DNA from: Lumbricus terrestris
Taxonomy: Eukaryota; Annelida; Clitellata; Crassiclitellata; Lumbricidae
Direction of reading: 5' to 3'
Assembly: GCA_949752735.1 (NCBI GenBank)
Contig: OX457036.1
Span: 13,920,516-13,984,515 of the forward strand
Length of the DNA stretch: 64,000 bases
The notes beneath the pieces were generated by a model, which was not told the origin of the DNA, did not search any database, and saw nothing but the letters and a program-made list of their open reading frames with translations. Shown one piece after another: positions 14,167 through 28,682 of this stretch; positions within the stretch are counted from its first letter, which is position 1; each line of letters starts with the position of its first letter. The position numbers were made by a program, and so were the translations under genes.

Positions 14167-17100
14167 AGAGAGACAAGAGGGAGAAGAGGGAGAAGAGAGA
14201 GAGAGAGGAGAGAAAAGAGAGAGAAGAGAGAGAGACGGAAAAGTGAGCAGAGTAGATAGGGAAACTCTACAGATGGAGTGAGCGCGAGAGTTCTTTGCCC
14301 AGAAATTAGACAGATTGAGCATAACAAATCAGCCATTTCACATGTAAATAATAGTCATGAATAATTTCATTCTGTACACGTGAACCAACTACCAATCTTC
14401 CAGGCTACTTTAATTCGTCTCGCAACATCTGCAACATAAACAATTCTGTCAAACACTCAGTCAGCCTACATACCATCACATCCGGACTGTATGCTCTGCC
14501 ATCCGCCATCCGAGTCGCATTGGAAAGTCTTAGACTTCAGTCCATCGTGGAAATGGTAACCACGTTGGCACGTTACGGTAGCTCCTCGCGCAGTCTGATC
14601 AAGCTGCGAAATTGCATTTCTCATCAGAGGAACAGGGCGACAGAAATCTAACATAGCATAAGATAACAAAACAAGAGTTTTAAGTGGTTCAGAAGACGCC
14701 GGTTCCGTGCCAGAACCACTGTAAGTTAACCTGGAACATTTAATAACTGGACAGTTTCCCTTGCTTCCATAGCGATTGTAATCAGAAAGCTGTCATTAAC
14801 ACTAGAATTTTGCCTATGCTTCATTTTCAGCATTCCATAGACTAAGTCCATCAATTTTATGCTGTAAAATTTGGAAGATAACGATAATAGCAGACCTCCA
14901 CAATTTGAACCATCATTTCTGTGCCAGACCCCAGTGATCCCCGTGGCAACGCACTTCAGAGAGTTGTCGACCATTCCATCCAGAAATCGCTCCGAGTTGG
15001 CACATGTCCTTGTCTCGATAACTGAAAATTTTCGGGGTTGAAGTCCGACCAAGGTTTCATTTTCTAGCGGCTCCAGACTAGGGCAGTTGACCGCTGAAAC
15101 AGTATATCAGTATATTACGAGTCTAGGACAAAACCCCCGCGGACAAAACCCCCCGGACAAAACCCCCGGACATAACCCCCCCGGACAAAACCCCCCCGGT
15201 ATAAAACCCCCCGGACAAAACCCCCCGGTATAAAACCTGTTGACAATAAAATATTGACTAGATAGTCTAAATAGATTTCAAGCAAGCGGTTACTTCATAC
15301 TGCAAGTAATGATGCAATGACATGTGTATTGTTTTAACATTTTTTTCCAGCTAACATAATTATTTCGACAAGCAAAATGGTGGAATTTATAGTCAAATGG
15401 CTCACTATTATAAATAATTAGTGACGAATCTACCAAATATTATCCTGTTCTTTTGGCAACGTTATTTCTAATCGTTGCTAATGGGTTAAATAGTAATGTT
15501 GTGTGCTCAATTGGAAAAAAAACTAAGTTCGTCATGTAGCGAATGAATGAATGAATGAATGAATGAATGAACAAACGAATGAACGAACGAATGAATGAAT
15601 TAACGAACGAATGAACGAACGAACGAATGAATGAATTAATGCATGAATGAACGAATGAATGAACGAATGAACGAACGAATGAATTAATGAATGAACAAAT
15701 GAATGAATGAATGAACGAATGAATGACTAACTGACTGACTGAATGAACGAATGAATGAAAGAATGTGATTAGGCCTATGGTAAAGACGAAACTTATTTCT
15801 TTTACCATAAAACATACGGGGGTGGGTGGGTTTTATACCGGGGGTTTTGTCCGGGGGGGTTTTATACCGGGGGGGGTTTTGTCCGGGGGGGTTATGTCCG
15901 GGGGGTTTTGTCCGGGGGGTTTTGTCCGGGTTTTTTTGTCCTGCTCCCGTTTATTACATAATTAAATGAATAATGTATTCAATACATGTATGCAATATTG
16001 GAATTTGTATGTATGTATTGTTTGTATGTATGCATGCACCATGCATGTATGTATTATGGATGTATGTATGTATGTATGTATGTATGGATGGATGGATAGG
16101 TGGATGGATGGATGGATGAATGGATGGATGGATCTATCAATCGATCTATGGGTGGGTGTATTTATGCATGCACTTATGAATGCATGTACGATTGTACATG
16201 TGCATTGCATGCATGCATACATGCATGCATGCATGCTTGCAGTAGTGTAGGCAACTATGTATTTTATGTGTGTACAGGACCGCAGTAAGCTGTATGCTCA
16301 ACATACTTTAGCGTAGTTCCTCCACCTAAATGGGCCACCAATGAATCACGAATGTAACGGGATAAACACAGAATCTAATACATCAAATAGTTATATGTTC
16401 GTAGCACACATACATTATAGTTTAATCTAGATATTGCACTCTGAAAAAGTAAAAATTTCATTTTTAAACCACGGGATCAATTGCCGGATACAGGCAATTA
16501 CAAGGAGGTATGTACTTAAGTCTGTATAAATTTGGGACTATTTACATGTAGGTATGTGTGCCATATTCTTAGTATATAGGTATTTGCAAAACGCCGCCTT
16601 GAAAAATAGCTAATGAACACATCTAAGAGAAGTTACTTGTGCTAGTAAGACGAAACTAACGAGTGGCCCTTTTTACGGTACGAAGCATGGGTAATTTTGC
16701 CACCAGCGTTACCTTGACATTGTTCCGGAATTCGCACCCATGTTCCGTTATCACACATTGCCGATCGTGATTTTCCACCTGTGTCGAACATGAAACCTGG
16801 TCGACAGGTATAGGCCACTGCAATCTCACGACGTTCCTTGAAAAACATGTAGACGAAGGCATTCCGAACCGCTTGCGGAGGTTTCATACACAACTCACCT
16901 GAACAATCAGACAAGATAAGATGATCATGGTGATTGCTTTGATGTGTCTGTAATAATTATTATCGTAATTACTGAAGTGTAGTAACGCACATCGTAGGCC
17001 TAAGTTCGATTAAGAACAGTGATAACACAAATTGTAGGTCTAGGCCACACCTACAATTTTGTGTTAACAAATTTCTTAATTAGGCCTAGACTCTAGTCCT

Positions 17101-19005
17101 AATTAAGAAATTTTTTAACACAAATCGTAGGCATAAGTTCGATTAAGAAATTTATAACACAAATTTTAGGTCTAATTAGGAAAATTTGCAACAAGAATAA
17201 CAGGCTTAATTGCGAAGATCTATAACTCAAATTGTTGGTGTGTACAGGTGTGTACAAATAACAGCAAAAGTGGATGTGCTCAAATTACACACGAGATATG
17301 AAAGTAGGCTACCATCGTCCCATACCGATATTGACACCCATTGTTTAATCTAGTTCCCTAGCTGCTGTTGGGGCTATTCAGGTTTCTGGGAGGAGGGCAA
17401 TGAGGCACCCTGTCAGTGTATAACGCTTTCATCATAAATTATAACAAAGCAAAACCGTTCGTGTAATGCAATATGGATATAAAAAATCAGCTATTACTTT
17501 GGGGGGGGGGGCGGGGTGTAATTCCAGGGGAGGCTTTCCCTAGGAATGCCTAGATTAAACAACACTGATTGACACCTATTTGGGATCGGACTAGATTTTT
17601 GTAGTGCAACATCGTGGAAGCGTTGGAGACATCCATAACAAAAAAAAATTATTGATTGATTGATCGATAAAGCTTTCGAATTAATTTAACAGTTGCTGAA
17701 ACTTACCCATTGATACGTCACCCATTCTTGGCAGCGGGGAGGAAACCATAACATCAGGTCCCACAGACCCGCCAGGTGGCTTCACTGCATCGGGTGACGA
17801 TCTAGACAGTTGAGGTGTCTCCGTGCCATGAAAGCCATTGGTCGAATAATAGTTGGTTTCTTTGTACCCAACATAAGAGTATTCCACCGGAGACTCACTA
17901 GTGAGCCAACCGTTCCAATTGTCAGATGATTTGCCTTGCCGATAGCTTGCTACTGTTGCAGTATTAGCCTCTGCTGATGTGGTGGATCCATTGAAGACGA
18001 ATGCCCGTGAGTCATCATCGTTGGTCGTCACCGTTGGGTCATTCTCAGTGGTGTCTAACCAATTGATAATAATTGGGGAACGTTCCAGCGCTGTCGCTTC
18101 AGTGCTTGCTGCTTGACTATTGGTGAGCGCTTTTGCGCTGATTTCATCGCTCACTGTTCGCTGAGTTCCATCGCTTGTGATAATTATATCTGATTTTCTC
18201 GCTGTCGTCGATAGACTATTGGCAAAACTCGCGCTCCTCGGTGTAATAATTTGTTTTGCAAGAGTGTTGGTGATGGCGTTGTTGCTGCTGCTGGTGTCCT
18301 GGCTTCGGAAAGTTGTCATATCTGTTATTCTCGTCGTAGAAGTTTGTGACATTGAACCACCAACAAAGCCCCTGATAAAACTTGTGGCCATTGATGAGGC
18401 GATCGGTGCCCTTGCTACGGATGTAGTATTAGTCGTTAGATTCTTAGCAGAACTCGTGATTGCGGGTGTAATAATTAGTTTTGCATAAGTGTTGGTGATA
18501 GCTTTGTTGCCTACGGTGTTGCTGCTCTGGCTTCGGAAAATTGTCACATCTGTTATTCTCGTAGTTGAAATTTGAGAAAGTGAACCACCAACAGAGCCCC
18601 TGATAAAACTTGTGGTCATTAAGGCAATCGGTGCCTTTGCTACAGTTGTGCGGTAACTGCTGCCAGTGCTTTTCTCTTTCGTGGTAGTCTTTTGGGAAGT
18701 CAGTTTGGCCGATGAAGTTTTGATCGGGACTTTTGTCGTTGCCTTAGGTTTAGTCGTCGTTGTGTCACAGATTGTCGAGTTTATGTCACCGATCTGATCC
18801 GGTAAAGTTCCGGTTGGTATCAAGCTTGGACACGTCGTAGGATCTAATACAAAATAGACCCGGGTGTAGGAACCGGAAATTAGAATTTGCTACTCCTGCT
18901 ATTTTCGTCGTCGTCGTCATTATCATGATCATGATCATCATCATCATGATCATCATCATCATCATCATCATCGTCGTCATCATCATCATCATCATCATCA
19001 TCATT

Positions 19006-19056
<51 letters not shown>

Positions 19057-20496
19057 GTCATTGTCGTCGTCGTCGTCACTATCATCATCATCGTTTGGTG
19101 GGTTAGTGTAGGGGTATGCACGGTGCCCTCGAGCCAAGCCAGAAGGTCACGGGTTCAAATCCACCTCAAACCGCCGCGTAGGGACGCTGACCAAATTCTT
19201 CACTCACAATTGCGCATGCGCCTCGCCGTAAAACTCCAATTCTGTGTCCACGCTGTTGTCGAGAGCACCTCTGAGTATGAATCTTAAAAGGACGCTATAA
19301 CAAGTGCTCGTACATACATACATACATACATACATACATACATACATACATGCATACATACATACATACATACATACATACATACATACATACATACATA
19401 CATACATACATACACACACATACATACATACATACATACATACATACATACATACATACATACATACATACATACATACATGCATGCATACATAAATACA
19501 TACATACATACATACATACATACATACATACATACATACATACATACATGTATGAAGCTTCATACATGTATGAAGCGCGCTGGAGTCGGGAGCGCCTCTG
19601 AGTAGTTTTTCTTGAAGGAGCGCTATATAAATGTCCGAATGAATGAATGAATGAATACATACATACATACATACATACATACATACATACATACATACAT
19701 ACATACATACATACATACATACATACATACATACATACATACATACATACATACATACATACATACATACATACATACATACATACATACATACACACAT
19801 GCACCATCATCATCAATTCACCAACGTCACTATTGTCCATATTTACATGTAGTCGCCACAGATATTATATTTCCAAACACTAAAAATCGTGAGTCAACTT
19901 GCTAGAATCTGTGTTGTTTTTGCCTCGTGTCACCATCTGATGACCATCATCGTGGCTTCTCTGTTTAGAGTCCGCGAAAAGCACAATGAAAGAATAATAA
20001 TGTGCATGCAGTCGTCTTCTTATTCAATGTAGCCTACTGCGTTCAAATCAGCTTAAACAATCGCGATTTTGGGTGGAAAAGAGCGCCATGTATACCCACT
20101 AGTTGTACCGTACCAATGCCCGACAACTATAAAGAAAATAGAAAGCATGGCAAGATTATTGGCAATGGCGCAACACTGCTGAAGAGCGTTTCTATTACAC
20201 TGACCTATCAGCGACGTGTTGACTACCAGGTGTTTGAGGAATCCACCGCAGATGAGAGAATTATCACCGGTGCAAAGCGATTCACAACACGTCGACGACA
20301 AACCATATTTGCCGTAAGTATCGCTGCACATACACAGTCCACCGTACTCCATCCCAGCAAATTTCTTTCTCTGAAAGGGCATGAAAAACAATAATAAACA
20401 ACATGCATGCATGTAATTATGTATGCGTGTATTTATGTGTGTGCGTGTATGAAATGTATGCATGCATGTATGCATACGTATGTAGGCATGCATGCA

Positions 20497-20554
<58 letters not shown>

Positions 20555-23500
20555 CAGGTCTATGTATGTAACTATTTGTGTATGTATGTATGCATGTATG
20601 TATGTATGTATGTGTGGGTGTGTATGCATGTATGCTTGTTTGTATGTATGTGTGCATGCATGCATGTGAGTATGTATGTATGTGCATTGTACATGTACAT
20701 GCATACATGTATGTATGGTGCACGGTCAAAAGCGCGCAGGACAAAAGCGCGCAGACAAATGCGCGCAGTCAAATGCGCGCAGCGACATATGCGCGCAAGA
20801 CAAAATCGCGAACCGACAAATGCGCGCAACAGGAACAATGAAATTGAAATCTCGAGTATTAGAATCATGGGCGGAGACCTAGTTGTGGACAGGGGGGGAC
20901 GGTCCCCCCCAAAGAAAGTGTATTTGTCCCCCCCCCCAATGTTTGAGCGTCAAGACTTTTTTGGCAGCGAAAATAGAAAATTTCGGCGTCATCAACTTTT
21001 TGACGGCAAAAATAACTTTTTTTCGAGATTTCGCCGGTCGTCAGAAATTTTTCTAAAAATCTCGCGTCTTTCCGTCCCCCCCCCCCCCCCAATTCTCGGC
21101 CCAGGTCTCCACCTATGATTAGAGTAAGTGACGACGAAAATATACACCTTCAGAGAAATGGAAGCTGGATGAAGGTCAGAGAAATGGAAACTGGATGAAG
21201 GTTCGCTATAGATGAAATAGAAGCTGGATGAAGGTTCTCTATAGATGAAATAGAAGTTGGATGAAGGTTCGCTATAGGTGAAATAGAAGCTGGATGAAGG
21301 TTCTCTATAGATGAAATAGAAGTTGGATGAAGGTTCGCTATAGGTGAAATAGAAGCTGGATGAAGGTTCTCTACAGATGAAATGGAAGCTGGACGAAGGT
21401 TCGCTATTATAGATGAAATGGAAGCTGGATGAAGGTTCGCTATAGGTGAAATGGAATTTCGATTTCATTGTTCCTGTTGCGCGCGTTTGTCGATTAGCGC
21501 TTTTGTCTTGCGCGCATATGTCGCTGCGCGCATTTGTCTGCGCGCATTTGTCTGCGCGCTTTTGTCGGCGTGCCTGTATGTATATATGTATGTTTGTATG
21601 TATGTATGTGTGTGTATATATGTATGTATGTATGTATTTTGTTCATACGTATGCATGTATGTATGTAGGGCATTGTATGCATCGGCTTGCTCAAAATCTA
21701 ATAAGAAACCAAACACTAAATCTTGGCTACGACCTTGTTATAATGCTCCCATTTTAATTATTCATCATAATATTCCAACAGCGGCAGAATTGAGTTGCAG
21801 AACTTAATAAATGAATAAATTATTATTGCAATTTTAAGTACATTTACTGAAATCTTAAGCTACCCTTTTAATCAGCACTGAAATAACAGCGCAATTATGT
21901 TGGATAACATATTAGAATGCTATCATTGCAATATGTAAACTGAGAAATAAATTCTTTTTCTTGCCAGCATATTTATTGAAATCTTAAACTGCTCTTTTTA
22001 GCACTGAAAAAGCAATCAATTCTGTTAAGATGACAGCTTAATATGCTGCCATTGTAATATGGAAATTCACAAACATTTTGGTGGAAAGGGGCACACCCCC
22101 CCCCTTCCCTCTCCCTCTGTTTGGTGCTACGCTCCTCGGCGATCGTCCACCAGACGCTCGTTTGCTCTTTCAGATGCTTTGATCCCCTTCCAGAAGGTAG
22201 GGGTTATAATTAATTATTACACACGGGCTTTTGTCAATTCCAGCGACAGCTGATTGATTATTAGCCAAACTGAAACCGATTAAGAATTCTGAAAAATGAA
22301 GAGCGTTTAGTTGATTTCATTCATTCGTTCAATTAATTCATTAGATTTTGTCATGATGAGCATTGAGTTAAACATTGATTTTGATCCTATTATAAGAAAA
22401 AAATGTAAAGTGGAAAAATCTTCAATCTTCTAAAGTGACATTCGCAGACGACGCGCAGGGCACCAGCTTATTCACAGGTACCATGGGCGGAGTTCATCAG
22501 GGGCTAGGGGGCTAAGCCTCCCCAGGAAGACCCAGATTCATGTTTTTTACCGTGTAAATTGTATCTTTTCCCTGGCTTAGCCCCCCCAAGAAGACTTTAG
22601 CCCCTCCAAGAACGGAAACCAAACTCTGCCCATGACAAGCACTCACTGAAAGCTCCTTTTAAAGTAAATAAGCCTAATAGACCCTTGTCAAAGCCAAAAT
22701 AAAGCCAATAACATTTTGAAATCAATTGGATGAATAAAATCCTTGCATGCATTTGTTACCCATGCCAAGGACTTTCTTCTACAGGGTGGACCTTAAAAAG
22801 ACCCCCCCTAAGAATGTTTGCCCATATCTTTGCCAGAAGTAAGAATTTTCTAGTTAAAACTTTCAGTCTTAACAACAATTCATATTTACACCATTGCCAG
22901 ATTTAATCAAAAATGTTTCTAACAGAACAAAAGTTATATCACTTTTAGTGAGACCACCCACTGTTTTTGACAATTTAGAAACGTGACGTAACAAAAAGTA
23001 ACAAAAAACGATTTTACTAAGTCTAATCTCAAATATCTGGCATCATGTAGACTTGATAATATAATATGCAGATAATGGTCAATGTTATCATTATTATGAT
23101 TTAGGAAAGAAACAGGGTACCAGCGTAGCTGCACTTCACTGTGAAGTCATTTAGCAAGATGATCAAGCTGGTAAACAAGCAATCTGTCAGATTTATAATT
23201 TTACTATTAAAGCAATGAAATTCAAATTTCTGTGACGAAATTGGGGAAGGGACCCTCCCCATTTTGTCTTGCGCTAGCCTGCCTTTTTAGTCCATACGTG
23301 CCTTTCGATTCCCGCGCTCTAGCCTGCCTCTTTTAGAGACCGCCTGTACTTTGGTCCACACGTGCCTTCGTTTCCCGCGCGCTAGCCTGCCTCTTTTAGA
23401 GGCCGCCTGTACTTTAGTCCGCACGTGCCTTCGTTTCCCGCGCGCTAGCCTGCCTCTTTTAGAGGCTGCCTGCCTCTGTTGAAGGCCGCTGGCCTGCCTC

Positions 23501-26500
23501 TGTTGAAGGCTGGCCTGCCTCTGTTGAAGGCTGGCCTGCCTCTGTTAGAGGCCGCCTGCCTTTTCGTTCCCGCGTTTTTTAGGCCACGCCCGCCCCGGGT
23601 GGTGTATATAAGGGGCTGTGTTTTAGTAGGAGTTAGTCATCGACGGAGACAGCCTTCGAGAGAGTCATCGAGTCCGTACGCAGTCATCGAGAGAGTCGTC
23701 GACGAGTCAGCGAGGCAGTCAGTCCGTGACGTACAGCAGACGAGTAGAGGACCGACGGACGATTTAGCGACCGTGTGACAGTTTGTCGTTGAGAGAATAA
23801 AACGTGTCTTCATTCCTACGTCGTGGTGTTTTCTACGGGCGGAGCGACCGGAAGTGCCACACTGTTCCTTCGAAATACCCCGGAGGCGGACTTGCGTTTC
23901 CACCCCCTGAAACGACACGCGTCCTTCCACTTCCGCTATCCTGGTTACCCGGAAGATTGGGCGTCTTCAGGGAGTCTGCACGTTTAGACGCTACAGCGCG
24001 ATTCTTCTAACCCCCCCCCGCAACACTGGTACCAGAAGTGGGGTTAGTTTGTGGACACTTCCGACCGAAATTCGCAACTGACCGACGATGGAAGAAGACG
24101 AAGATGTCACAGTCGCCTACCCTGCTGGAAGATCCGCCGACGGGAGTGCGATGGCAGAGCAACGAACGGACCGGAGCCGGTTGACCGAGGAGCTACGGAG
24201 ACCGACGTGGACGAACTACGGAGAGACGTCCACCGAACGTGAGACTACCGGAGAACGGCCGTGGACTCGACCGCCTCCGATGAAACCCGGCAAATTCGAC
24301 GGCACGGGATCGCTGGAGTCGTTCCTGGTGCAATTCGAAGTCTGCGCCCGGCACAACCAGTGGACGGCCGCCGACCGAGTCGACTATCTTCGGTGCAGCC
24401 TGGAGAAGGCTGCCACGCAGTTGCTGTGGGACTTCGGTGCCCGTCCGAACGTCGACTACGAGGAGCTTGTCGAACGACTTCGACAAAGGTACGGAACGGA
24501 GGGCCAGGCGGAAAGTTTCCGCGCGCAGCTGTATTATAGACGTCAGCGTTCCGAAGAGACTCTGAGCGACCTACTCCACGACATTCGTCGCCTTGTCGTG
24601 TTGGCGTATCCGGTGCCATCCAACGAGACGACAGAGATTATTGCCAAGGACGCTTTCCTTGAAGCTTTGCGCGACAGGGACCTGTCTCTCAAAGTACGCG
24701 AACGGGAGCCCAAGAACTTGGACGAAGCCTACAGGACGGCGCTTCGTCTTGATGCTTATCAGCGGACGAACGATGCTGATGACCGTCGGAGGCCTCCCAA
24801 CCGCGTCAGAGGTACTCAGGAGACTGACGTGAGTGCCCAGATCCAGTCCACGCTCGACCGGTTCCTGGAGACGCAGCGTAACGAGCAACGACGCTGGCAG
24901 ATGGAGATGGAGAGACGGATCGACCGACAGTTCCAGGAGCTACGAGGCCGAGCTCCGATCGACGACGATCTGGGGCGTGATGGTCGCTCCGGAAGCCGCA
25001 ACTCCGACGACCGAGGCCGAAACCGACGGGGTGTGACCTGCTTCAGCTGTAACCGCGTCGGTCACATCAGTCGGAACTGCCGCCAGCCACGACGCCCTTT
25101 CAACCGCCGGAACGACGCCGAAGAGACCGGAGCAGAAGCGACGACGCCACCGACGCCGGTGGCCATGAATTATACGACGCGTTCCAGACTGCCGGACCGA
25201 GCCAGCAGCAATGCCGTGTACATCCGGGGAACATCAACGGATGACAACAGATGTGCTTGATCGACACCGGATCGGAAGTCAGCCTGATCCCCTCTACGAC
25301 TGTCGAAGGGTTAGCACTGCAATCTTGTTCTCGTTTTCTGATGGCTGCAAATGGCACTAGTATTAATGTACTTGGGGAGGTCCGTTTGCCCATTAAGATA
25401 CGGGATGGATTTGAGGTCCCTACTGGTTTTTTGGTATCAGACCAAATTGCGGAACCCATGCTTGGTATGGATTGGCTGCGGGAACACCGATGCAGAATAG
25501 GTTTTGGTAATGGTGCATTATTTTTGGGACGCAGGCGCATACCCCTTGTTAGAGGTAACGGCTCGATGTGGTGCCGTAGGGTAATGCTAGCCGAAGAAGT
25601 AGTGGTGTCCCCTAAGTGCCAAAACGAGGAACCTGTGGAAATTGGTAAGGACCAGTTCCTAGGTGGCTTACATTCCGTAGAAGTTGAACAGGGGACGGCC
25701 CTAAGCGGAACGAAGCGTTAGGCGATGAGACCGCGTTGAGAGACATTTTGACGAAAGATTTGCCGGAGGAGGTTCCCTCCGAGATCCGCAGACGGTTAGA
25801 CCAGTTGCTGCAGGAATATAAAGATGTGTTTTCGCTTAACGAGAGAAATTTGGGTAGGACGTCGATTACGACCCATAGGATAGAGACGGGTGAAGCGCGC
25901 CCCGTGAGGCAGCCATTAAGGCGCCACCCCATTCCCCATAGAGAGGTAATGGGTAATGCATTGGACGCCATGTTGAGCGAAAAGGTAGAGGAACCCGCTG
26001 TTAGCGAGTGTGTGTCCGGAACCAGAGGCAGCGCCCATGGGGTAGGCGTTGAGTACGGACGGCTAGCGGATGTATCTCAGACCCGGTTATTGGTGCAACG
26101 CAGAGCGTTTAACCTTTATTGACCCAACGTTCCCAAAGTGGAACATATTTTTAAAAAATTTTGAGGGACAGTAAAACCTACTATAAGTCATCTAATAAAT
26201 ATTCATTTACTCGACCAAAGATGGGGGCATGTTTATGTATTTTTATTTCAAGTCTGTTGCAGTAATTTTTTTATATTATTTTGATGCAATTTTGTCAAAA
26301 AACGACATTTATGCTAATAAATATTTAAAATTAATATAAATTACAAATGCATGATAATTAATTGATTTTATCATCTATTTGGGTTGAATTGTGTCTATTG
26401 TGCCTACTTATGGTCACATTTTTCAATGGTAGTGCCTTATGAGTGAGCGACGCAACTGATTTTACACATGTTCCACTTTGGGAACGTTGGGTCACTCTCG

Positions 26501-28621
26501 CTAGTTGCATCGATATTTTTTGCGTTATACTGAAATTTGCCCTTCTCGCTCCAAAAATTACATTGATAGTAATTGTAATTCCAATATGAATATGAATTCT
26601 ATTAGTAATAGTAGTAGAAGTATTATTGTGCCTAATATTGTTTTTAATAGGCCTATTTTTTATTATTTTTATTATTGTGATGTTTGTTTGGGGTTATGGC
26701 AGTTTGATGTGCGTTTGACTCTCTGTGGCATGATGTTTTCAACGTAAATTTGAGTTCTGATTAGCCCATATGATTGTTCCGTTTTTCCGCAGGGTGGGTT
26801 GTGTGGGGGCAGGGTATGGTGGGGGATGAGATGGGTATTGGGGGATGGGGCCGGGGCAAGATGCGGTGGGACCAAGGTGAAACAAATGTGAAACATTATC
26901 TTTGTCATGACTTTCATATGCTGAACCTTTTGCGGGGTGGGGCGGCATGGAGGGTGGGATATGGAGGTGGGTATGCCTGACTTGGGGTGGAGGTGGGGTG
27001 GGGTCGAACGGTTGGGTATGGGTTGAAGTGAGCCGGGTGGGGTGAAGTGGGAAGAAGTGTTGGACGAAAAACAGAAATTTACTCAGAGGAATGGGCACCC
27101 GCTTCACTTTAAGAGGGGTGCGGAGTGGGGCGGGGTTGGAGCGCGGTTGGGGTGAAATGGGGCGGTGTGGTTGTGGCGAGGGCGGTTGGAATGTGGGGCT
27201 GTAGTGCGCCGAGTGGGGTCAAAGTGGGAAGAAAGGGTCAAAGTGAAAACAAGGGAATCATTATTTTTTATGAATTTCAGATGTTGAGCATTTTACAGAA
27301 TGGGGGAAGCGTAGGGGGTGGGAATGGGGTGGAGTTGGCCGAAATTGTGTGGAGGTGGGTTAGGGTTGGACGGTAGAGGTGTGGGGTTGAAGTGAAGCGG
27401 GTGCGTTCAAAGTGAGGAGAAGGGTTGACCGAGAAACCAAAAAATTACTTCGGACAGGTGGTCTGTGTGAGGGGCGAATTTGGAAAAGGTGGGGTGGGGG
27501 GCGGAGTTGGAACTGGGGCCTGAAGTGGGGTTTGTGGGATGCGGTCGGTCACGGTAATTGCGCGGTAGGAACGGTTTGAAAACAAATTGAAACGATATTT
27601 TTCATAAATTTCATATCTTTAGCATTTTATGGGGTGGGTTGGGGTGGAAGGGTGGGGCTGGGTGGATGGGTGGGCATGGGGTGGGGTGGGTAAAAGTTAG
27701 GGTAGAGGTGGGGTATTAACCTTTGTGGATCACAGCTTATACAAAATTGCATATCTGCATCATTTGGATAAAGTTATATTTTTACATATGCATAATGCTT
27801 TTACTAGTCAAAGTGACCCAACGTTCCACTTTGGGAACATATACATAATTCTGACATCCCCCCAAAATATTTTTTGGGGACTGATTACTTCTAATTAGGC
27901 GGTAAACTCTAACATAGCGAAATTCTGAATTGATAGAATGACGATTTCAGTATCTGGGAAGATAAAGGTTAAGGTCAATAGGTTCACGCACGCTAGGAGC
28001 AGTGGCGGCGCCAGGGGGGGCTGGAGGGGGCTAAGCCCCCCCTGAATGCGGCTCAGCCCCCCCAAAGCAAAATGCGAAAAATGTCTATAACGGCTTTCGT
28101 AATAAGAAAACTAGACAATGATCAATGTCATCGAAATCTACTTTGAGAATGAAGTTAGCGACTTCATTTCTTGGCCTCAGTCTATGAAAACGGGTGACAA
28201 GTTTGCACCCTTACCTTTTGACCATACAACCGGACAGGGTTGTCGAAATTGTCGAAGAAACAACATGGCTCTTAGACACCTCGTTCCAGATTGAAACCGT
28301 TTTATAAGTTTTAGACGTATATATATCGAAAATGCCGTCCTTCAAAAAGTGGTGCAAAGTTGTATTTTCTCTTGATTTTTCGCATATTTCACAAATTTTA
28401 ACATCGTCACAAAAGAATGTTTAGGGTTTTCTCCCTTCTGCAATCAGCTATATAATCATAGCGTAGATGCTTGCGCCAGTGGCGTCGTCAGAGGGCTAGG
28501 GGTTATAGCCTCTAAATGCGGATCGGCCCCCAAAGCAAAAACCAGAAAATATCCATTACGGCTTATTTCGTAATAAGAAAGCTAGACAATGGTCAATCGC
28601 ATCGAAATCAACTATATATAC

Positions 28622-28682
<61 letters not shown>

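Noticed and set aside
13728..14336. Leu/Ser and Glu/Arg repeat frames
   Set aside because: GA microsatellite artefact inside a gene A intron.
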